A stretch of DNA of 9,539 nucleotides from assembly GCA_030039825.1 (NCBI GenBank), contig JASHUV010000010.1, positions 1 through 9,539 on the forward strand. Reading direction: 5' to 3'. A program made the translations under genes and the position numbers. Below, piece after piece: positions 5,358 through 9,539 of the stretch. This DNA is from Thermoplasmata archaeon (GTDB lineage: Archaea; Thermoplasmatota; Thermoplasmata; Lutacidiplasmatales; UBA184). The notes below the pieces were generated by a model. It saw only the letters and a program-made list of their open reading frames with translations. It was not told the DNA's origin and made no database searches. Numbering within the stretch: position 1 is the first letter of the stretch; every line of letters begins with the position of its first letter.

Positions 5358-6563
5358 GTGGTCGGCGGCGACGCCCCCCTGAGCTATTCCTCCGTCCGCG
5401 CCTACCTCGAGTGCCCGCTCCGGTGGAAGTTCCTGTACGTCGACGGCCTCAAGGAGGCGCCCAAGGGGTACTTCTCCTTCGGACGGACGGTCCACGACGT
5501 CCTCGAGCAGCTCCTCCGGCCCCTCGTGACCGCCGCCCGTCCCGCCGGACGGCGGGCCGCCGGCGGGCAGACCACGCTCGATCGTTTCCCGTCGTCCGGC
5601 GGCGGGGCCGGGACCCCCCTCATGACCCGGGAGGAGCTCCTCGCGGCGTACCGCACGGCGTGGGTCTCGGAGGGGTACGCCTCCGCCGAGGAGGAGGAGC
5701 GCTATCGCCGCCTCGGGGAGGAGATCCTCGAGGCGTTCTGGGCGGCGCTCGCCGCGGAGCCCCCGCGGCCGATCGCCGTCGAGGAGCACCTGGAGGCGAC
5801 CTGGGACGGGGTCCGCGTCCACGGCTACATCGACCGGATCGACCGGCGGCCGTCCGGAGGGCTCGAGATCCTCGATTACAAGACGAGCAAGGGCCTGTCG
5901 GAGGACGACGCGCGCGGCTCCGATCAGCTCGCCCTCTACCAGGTCCTCGTCGAAAAGAACTTCGAGGAGCCCGTCGAGGCGCTGACGCTCTTCCACCTCC
6001 GCGCGATGCGGCCGCTCTCGGTCCCGCCTCGGGGGGAGGAGGAGCTCGCCGGCCTCTACGACCGCCTCGGGACGGCGCGGGACGGCATCCGGTCGCGCTC
6101 CTACGAGCCGACCCCCGGGCGGCACTGCGCCCGCTGCGAGTTCCAGGGGCTCTGCCCCGAGTTCCGGGTCGTCCCGGAGAGCGAGCGGGCGGACCTCGCC
6201 GCCCTCGTCGACCGGTTCGCCCGGCTCCGGCGGGAGGAGAGGAACCTCGACGTCGAGCTACGGCGCACGGCCGAGGAGCTGCACGCCGCCGCCGACCGGC
6301 TCGGCGTGCACCGGATCCCGGGGAGCGAGGAGCTCGCCGTCCGCCACGCCGAGCCGTCCTGGGAGCTGCCGTCGGAGTGGCTCCGGCCGCTGCTCGAGGA
6401 GAACCGGCTGAGCGGCCGCGTCGACACCTCCGACCCGACGGCGATCGGCCGGCTCCTGAAGGACCCGACCGTTCCGCGCGAGGTCCGGGCCCGGTTGACC
6501 GGCGCCGGCGGCCGCCGCCTCCGGTGGTACTGGGAGATCGAGCCGTCGACGGGCCGACCGTAG
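5358..6563 (+). CDS. Cas4/RecB-like PD-(D/E)XK nuclease with Fe-S cluster motif
   Basis: Predicted DNA exonuclease of the Cas4/RecB-nuclease superfamily, 401 residues from GTG 5358. It opens with LSYSSVRAYLECPLRWKFLY (first cluster cysteine C19), followed by FGRTVHDVLE with motif-I histidine H46. GYIDRID (D159), LEILDYKTSKG (D173, K175) and DQLALYQ (Q190, Y194) complete the nuclease core. A C-terminal cluster CARCEFQGLC (C257, C260, C266) would complete a 4Fe-4S site with C19, as in Cas4 and AddB. Residues 275-310 are charged and helical, possibly coiled coil. The remaining 90 residues (ELPSEWLRPLL...RLRWYWEIEPS) have no function I recognise. The frame is open from 5214, but those 48 codons are Arg/Pro-rich and precede the TATA box, so I exclude them. 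No cas1, cas2 or CRISPR array is present, so this is probably a repair/recombination nuclease. Confidence 0.87.
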   Translation: MVGGDAPLSYSSVRAYLECPLRWKFLYVDGLKEAPKGYFSFGRTVHDVLEQLLRPLVTAARPAGRRAAGGQTTLDRFPSSGGGAGTPLMTREELLAAYRTAWVSEGYASAEEEERYRRLGEEILEAFWAALAAEPPRPIAVEEHLEATWDGVRVHGYIDRIDRRPSGGLEILDYKTSKGLSEDDARGSDQLALYQVLVEKNFEEPVEALTLFHLRAMRPLSVPPRGEEELAGLYDRLGTARDGIRSRSYEPTPGRHCARCEFQGLCPEFRVVPESERADLAALVDRFARLRREERNLDVELRRTAEELHAAADRLGVHRIPGSEELAVRHAEPSWELPSEWLRPLLEENRLSGRVDTSDPTAIGRLLKDPTVPREVRARLTGAGGRRLRWYWEIEPSTGRP

Positions 6564-6620
6564 ACGCGCGCGCCGCCCGGACCCTCTCCGGCGGCTCGCA
6601 AACCCCAAATCCCCGACCTC

Positions 6621-7700
6621 ATGTCGCGCGGTATGGGAATCGCGCTTTCCGGCCCCGACCGGTTCGGCCCGCTCGCCGACCGCCCCCCGACCGTCGCCAC
6701 GCTCTGCTCGCACTCCTCGCTGCAGATCTTCCACGGCGCCCGGACGGAGGGATTCCGCTCGGTCGGCATCTGCCGGGGACCGCCCCCGCGCTTCTACGAG
6801 GCGTTCCCGCTCGGCCGCCCGGACCGCTTCCTGCCGGTCCAGGAGTACCGGGAGATCGCGGGGCTCGCCGACGAGCTGAACCGGGAGAACGCCGTCCTCG
6901 TCCCGCACGGCTCCTTCGTCGAGTACCTCGGGCCGGAGAAGTTCCAGGCCCTCCCGGTCCCGGTCTTCGGCAACCGCGCCGTGATCGGCTGGGAGTCGGA
7001 CCGGGAGAAGGAGCGGGTCTGGCTCGAGTCGGCCGGCGTCCGGATGCCGAAGCGCTTCGCGGCGCCGGAGGACGTCGAGGGTCCGGTGATCGTGAAGTAC
7101 TACGGGGCGAAGGGCGGGAAGGGGTTCTTCCTCGCGAAGAACCGCGACGCGCTCACGGGCTTCCGGCCGACGGGCCCCCACGTCATCCAGGAGTACGTCC
7201 TCGGGACGCGCTACTACGTCCACTTCTTCTACTCGCCGATCTCCCAGGACGGCTACCGCGTCGGGCACGGCTCGCTCGAGCTGCTCGGGATGGACCGCCG
7301 CGACGAAGCGAACATCGACGAGCTCTACAAGCTCGGGGCGCAGGAGGAGCTCCTGCGCGCCGGGATCCGCCCGACGTTCGTGGTGACCGGGAACGTCCCG
7401 GTCGTCCTGCGCGAGTCCCTCCTCCCGCAGGTCTTCGACGTCGGGGCGCGCATCGTGAGCCGGTCGATCGAGCTCTTCGGCGGGATGGTCGGTCCGTTCT
7501 GCGTCGAGGGGATCATGACCGAGGAGCTCGACTTCAAGGTCTTCGAGATCTCCACGCGCATCGTCGCCGGGACGAACCTGTTCGTCGGGGGTTCGGCGTA
7601 CTCCGACCTCCTCCGTCCCCAGCTCTCGATGGGGCGTCGGATCGCGCTCGAGCTCAGGACGGCCCGGGAGACCGGCCGCCTCGCTGAGGTCATCTCCTGA
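6621..7700 (+). CDS. purP: FAICAR synthetase PurP (formate- and ATP-dependent)
   Basis: Archaeal purine enzyme that formylates AICAR with free formate and ATP to give FAICAR, replacing the folate-dependent transformylase half of PurH. It is an ATP-grasp protein. SHSSLQIFHGAR at 30-41 is the substrate-binding start, VPHGSFVEYLG lies at 94-104, and the ATP-grasp lysine/glycine segment KYYGAKGGKGFF is at 159-170. HVIQEYVLGTRYYVHFFYSP follows, and EISTRIVAGTN at 309-319 carries the metal-ligand glutamate. Length 359 equals that of M. jannaschii PurP (361). The ATG at 6621 has no clear SD. An in-frame ATG at 6633 (M5) lies 25 nt after a weak CAAAT patch and could be the true start. It follows the nuclease by 57 nt and precedes the ABC ATPase by 17 nt. 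The next pathway step (IMP cyclohydrolase) is not in the window. Confidence 0.95.
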   Translation: MSRGMGIALSGPDRFGPLADRPPTVATLCSHSSLQIFHGARTEGFRSVGICRGPPPRFYEAFPLGRPDRFLPVQEYREIAGLADELNRENAVLVPHGSFVEYLGPEKFQALPVPVFGNRAVIGWESDREKERVWLESAGVRMPKRFAAPEDVEGPVIVKYYGAKGGKGFFLAKNRDALTGFRPTGPHVIQEYVLGTRYYVHFFYSPISQDGYRVGHGSLELLGMDRRDEANIDELYKLGAQEELLRAGIRPTFVVTGNVPVVLRESLLPQVFDVGARIVSRSIELFGGMVGPFCVEGIMTEELDFKVFEISTRIVAGTNLFVGGSAYSDLLRPQLSMGRRIALELRTARETGRLAEVIS

Positions 7701-7717
7701 GGGAGCCGGACGACGCC

Positions 7718-8695
7718 GTGGCCGCCCTCCCCTCGGGCCCGTCCGGGGCCCCGCCGGCCCTCCGGGCCCGGGGGATCTCGAAGCGCTACGAGCACGGCCG
7801 CGCGTCGGTGGCGGCGCTCGACGGCGTCGATCTGACGATCCCGGCCGGGAGCGTCTACGGGCTCATCGGCCGGAACGGCGCCGGTAAGACGACGTTCGTC
7901 CGGATCGCCGCGACGCAGTTGCGCCCGACCGCCGGGACGCTCGAGGTCCTCGGCCACGACGTCGTGCGCGACCCGGGGGAGGTCCGCCTCCGGATCGCCG
8001 CGGTCCCCCAGGAGTCGCGGCCGCTCTACTTCCTCAACGTCGACGAGCTCGTCTTCCTCTACCTGAGGCTGCGCGGGCTCGAGCGCTCGGACGCCCGGGC
8101 GAGGACCGACGCCGTCCTCGAGGAGCTGAGCCTCACCCCGATCCGCCACCGGCTCGTCAGCACGCTCTCCGGGGGGATGCGACGGCGCGCGATGGTGGCG
8201 ATGGTCCTCGCCTCGGAGGCCGAGGTCATCTTCCTCGACGAGCCGACGACCGGCCTCGACCCGGTCGCCCGCCGCGAGGTGTGGGCCGCGATCCGCAAGG
8301 CCCGGCGCGCCAAGCGCACGGTGCTCCTCACGACCCACTACCTCGACGAGGCCGAGGCGCTCTCCGACCGCGTCGCCCTCCTCGAGGGCGGGCACGTGAA
8401 GGTCGAGGGCTCGCCGAGCGAGATCCGGGACAGGGTGCGCTACCCCTACCGGGTCGCCCTCCAGGGGGGCTTCACGCGCGAGGAGCTCGCGCCGTACGGC
8501 GAGGTCTCGGTCGTCGATCCGGGGTTCCTCGTCTTCGCCCGGGAGGCCTCGGCCCGCGAGCTCGCGAGCCTCGCGCTCGCGAGGGGCGCGCGCGTCGCGC
8601 TGGGCCCCGTGAGCCTCGAGGACATCTTCCTTCAGATCGTCGGCCGCCCCATCGACGTCGACGCGCCCGAGGACGGCGAGGGGAGCGGCCCATGA
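7718..8695 (+). CDS. ABC-2 type exporter ATP-binding protein (DrrA-like)
   Basis: Cytoplasmic ATPase that would drive the membrane protein encoded immediately downstream. All motor motifs are intact: Walker A GRNGAGKT at 51-58, Q-loop Q98 in VPQES, signature LSGGM at 150-154, Walker B VIFLDE at 170-175, D-loop GLDP, and switch histidine H207 in TTHYLDEAEALSDR. The C-terminal 90 residues after VEGSPSEIRD form the accessory domain typical of DrrA/CcmA-like exporters, ending in SLEDIFLQIVGRP. Length 325 is normal. The start is GTG at 7718, with GGGAG about 13 nt upstream near the purP stop; the first 15 residues are low-complexity. The stop overlaps the permease start as ATGA. The substrate (drug, lipid, polysaccharide or other) cannot be assigned. 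Confidence 0.93.
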   Translation: MAALPSGPSGAPPALRARGISKRYEHGRASVAALDGVDLTIPAGSVYGLIGRNGAGKTTFVRIAATQLRPTAGTLEVLGHDVVRDPGEVRLRIAAVPQESRPLYFLNVDELVFLYLRLRGLERSDARARTDAVLEELSLTPIRHRLVSTLSGGMRRRAMVAMVLASEAEVIFLDEPTTGLDPVARREVWAAIRKARRAKRTVLLTTHYLDEAEALSDRVALLEGGHVKVEGSPSEIRDRVRYPYRVALQGGFTREELAPYGEVSVVDPGFLVFAREASARELASLALARGARVALGPVSLEDIFLQIVGRPIDVDAPEDGEGSGP

Positions 8696-9441
8696 CGGCG
8701 ACGCGCCACCGGCTGCGCTCCCTCGGAACGCTCGCCTACATGAACGGCATCGTCCCGATGAGGACCCAGCCGCTCTACCTGCTCGGCGTCATCGCCTCGC
8801 CGCTCTCCTTCCTCTTCTTCATCGCCGTCGCCTCCGGCGGGCGCGACACGCTCTACGGGATCGCCGGCGGGCTCGTCCTGACGATGGTCTCCATCGGCAC
8901 GAGCCTGCAGTCGGACATGGCCCATTACCGCCAGGACCTGAAGCTGCAGGATCTGATCGTCGCCTCGCCCGTCGAGGCGCCCGTCTACGTCGCCGGCATC
9001 GCGCTCTCCGAGCTCTGCTACTCCCTCCCGGGCGTGGCGATCTTCGTCCTCCTCTGGGCCCTCAACACGACCGTCACCGTCCTCACCGTCCTGACGGTCG
9101 TCCCGGTGCTCCTCCTCGTTTGGGCGTTCGCGAGCGGGCTCGGCTTCACGCTCGCGACCTACTTCGCCGACGTGCGGGAGACGTTCGTCTTCTCGACGCT
9201 CGTCTCCCTGATCCTCTCGGTCATCCCCCCGGTCTACTACCCGGTCTCCGCTCTCCCCGCCTCCCTCCGGCCGTTCGCCTACCTCTCGCCGACGACCTAC
9301 GCCGCCGACCTGATGCGGAACGCCTTCGGCCTCGAGTCGTTGAGCCTCGTCGCCCGGCTCACCGACTGGGGCGTCCTCGTCGCCTTCACCGTCGCGCTGC
9401 TCGCCATCGCGGCCGTCAAGGCCCGCTGGCGGGACCCCTGA
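8692..9441 (+). CDS. ABC-2 type transporter permease
   Basis: Integral membrane partner of the preceding ATPase, 249 residues, the usual size for an ABC-2/DrrB-like half-transporter. About six membrane segments can be read, near 30-48, 54-72, 98-124, 128-156, 163-183 and 226-245. The cytoplasmic segment after helix 2, with SDMAHYRQDLKLQDLIVASP, and the later YYPVSALPASLRPFAYLSPTTYAADLMR are the characteristic ABC-2 signature region (P..L.p......P.t). The ATG at 8692 overlaps the ATPase stop by 4 nt (ATGA), so the two are co-translated. The longer open frame starting upstream is a shadow of the ATPase gene. A terminator-like hairpin follows at 9476. Confidence 0.92.
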   Translation: MTATRHRLRSLGTLAYMNGIVPMRTQPLYLLGVIASPLSFLFFIAVASGGRDTLYGIAGGLVLTMVSIGTSLQSDMAHYRQDLKLQDLIVASPVEAPVYVAGIALSELCYSLPGVAIFVLLWALNTTVTVLTVLTVVPVLLLVWAFASGLGFTLATYFADVRETFVFSTLVSLILSVIPPVYYPVSALPASLRPFAYLSPTTYAADLMRNAFGLESLSLVARLTDWGVLVAFTVALLAIAAVKARWRDP

Positions 9442-9475
9442 CGCGCGCGCGCCCGCGGCGCCCGTGAGGGGGCGG

Positions 9476-9501
9476 TCCGGCGCCGTCGCGGCGCCGGATT
9501 T
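9476..9501 (+). terminator. Terminator-like hairpin after the ABC exporter
   Basis: TCCGGCGCCG (9476-9485) and CGGCGCCGGA (9489-9498) are perfect 10-nt inverted arms around a TCG loop, followed by TTT at 9499-9501. It lies 35 nt after the permease stop, at the end of the + strand cluster. The T-tract is very short, and archaeal termination depends mainly on U-runs, so function is uncertain. Confidence 0.4.
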
Positions 9502-9503
9502 CG

Positions 9504-9536
9504 CGCGTCGCGACGCGTCCGGCCGGCCGCGCGGCC
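9504..9536. repeat. Two further perfect palindromes at the right edge
   Basis: CGCGTCGCGACGCG (9504-9517) is a perfect 14-nt palindrome. It is followed by GGCCGGCC overlapping GGCCGCGCGGCC near 9521-9536, also a perfect palindrome. With the 9476-9498 hairpin this makes three self-complementary blocks in 60 nt of non-coding sequence. They could be RNA 3'-end structure, binding sites or simply the result of extreme G+C content; the window ends before this can be resolved. Confidence 0.35.
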
Positions 9537-9539
9537 AAG

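Noticed and set aside
5358..6563. Assignment as a CRISPR-adaptation Cas4
   Set aside because: No repeats, cas1 or cas2 in the window, and the protein is about twice the length of a typical Cas4.
5141..7687. 848-codon open frame on the + strand
   Set aside because: Low-complexity shadow of the nuclease and purP frames, with no recognisable motif.
8281..8691. Upstream extension of the permease frame
   Set aside because: It lies inside the ATPase gene in another frame and is Arg-rich; the ATGA overlap at 8692 gives the real start.

Overview
The window is about 70% G+C and almost fully coding, with six genes on the + strand and three on the - strand. Its gene content points to an archaeon. PurP (formate-dependent FAICAR synthetase) is the archaeal route to FAICAR, and several genes lacking a clear Shine-Dalgarno (SD) site start about 25-27 nt downstream of an AT-rich TATA-like box, as expected for leaderless archaeal transcripts. 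Together with a TPP riboswitch in an archaeal setting, this suggests a high-GC member of the Thermoplasmatota. The lineage is inference; the archaeal assignment is firmer.

Layout. (1) 1-1945, - strand: thiamine/TPP ABC uptake genes, thiB (binding protein) then thiP (permease, cut by the left edge), joined by a GTGA overlap. (2) 1946-2181: divergent regulatory region. It holds a TPP riboswitch reading leftward into thiB, a hairpin that can mask the thiB ribosome-binding site, and TATA-like boxes for both directions. (3) 2182-4281, + strand: pdxS (PLP synthase synthase subunit) and a GT4 glycosyltransferase. (4) 4247-5092, - strand: pyrF (OMP decarboxylase), converging on the glycosyltransferase with a 35-bp overlap. 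(5) 5093-5357: divergent promoter region. (6) 5358-9441, + strand: a Cas4/RecB-like PD-(D/E)XK nuclease with a four-cysteine Fe-S motif, purP, and an ABC-2 exporter ATPase/permease pair joined by an ATGA overlap. (7) 9442-9539: non-coding tail with three nested or adjacent perfect palindromes, one terminator-like.

The left half concerns cofactors: salvage of vitamin B1 under TPP control, back to back with de novo vitamin B6 synthesis. pyrF and purP add pyrimidine and purine synthesis, so most of the window is nucleotide and cofactor housekeeping. The most informative element is the thiB leader. Its anti-SD strand is perfectly complementary over 9 nt to the 5' strand of aptamer helix P2, which gives an explicit model for TPP-dependent translational shut-off. 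I saw no CRISPR array, tRNA, rRNA, insertion sequence or clear defence island.
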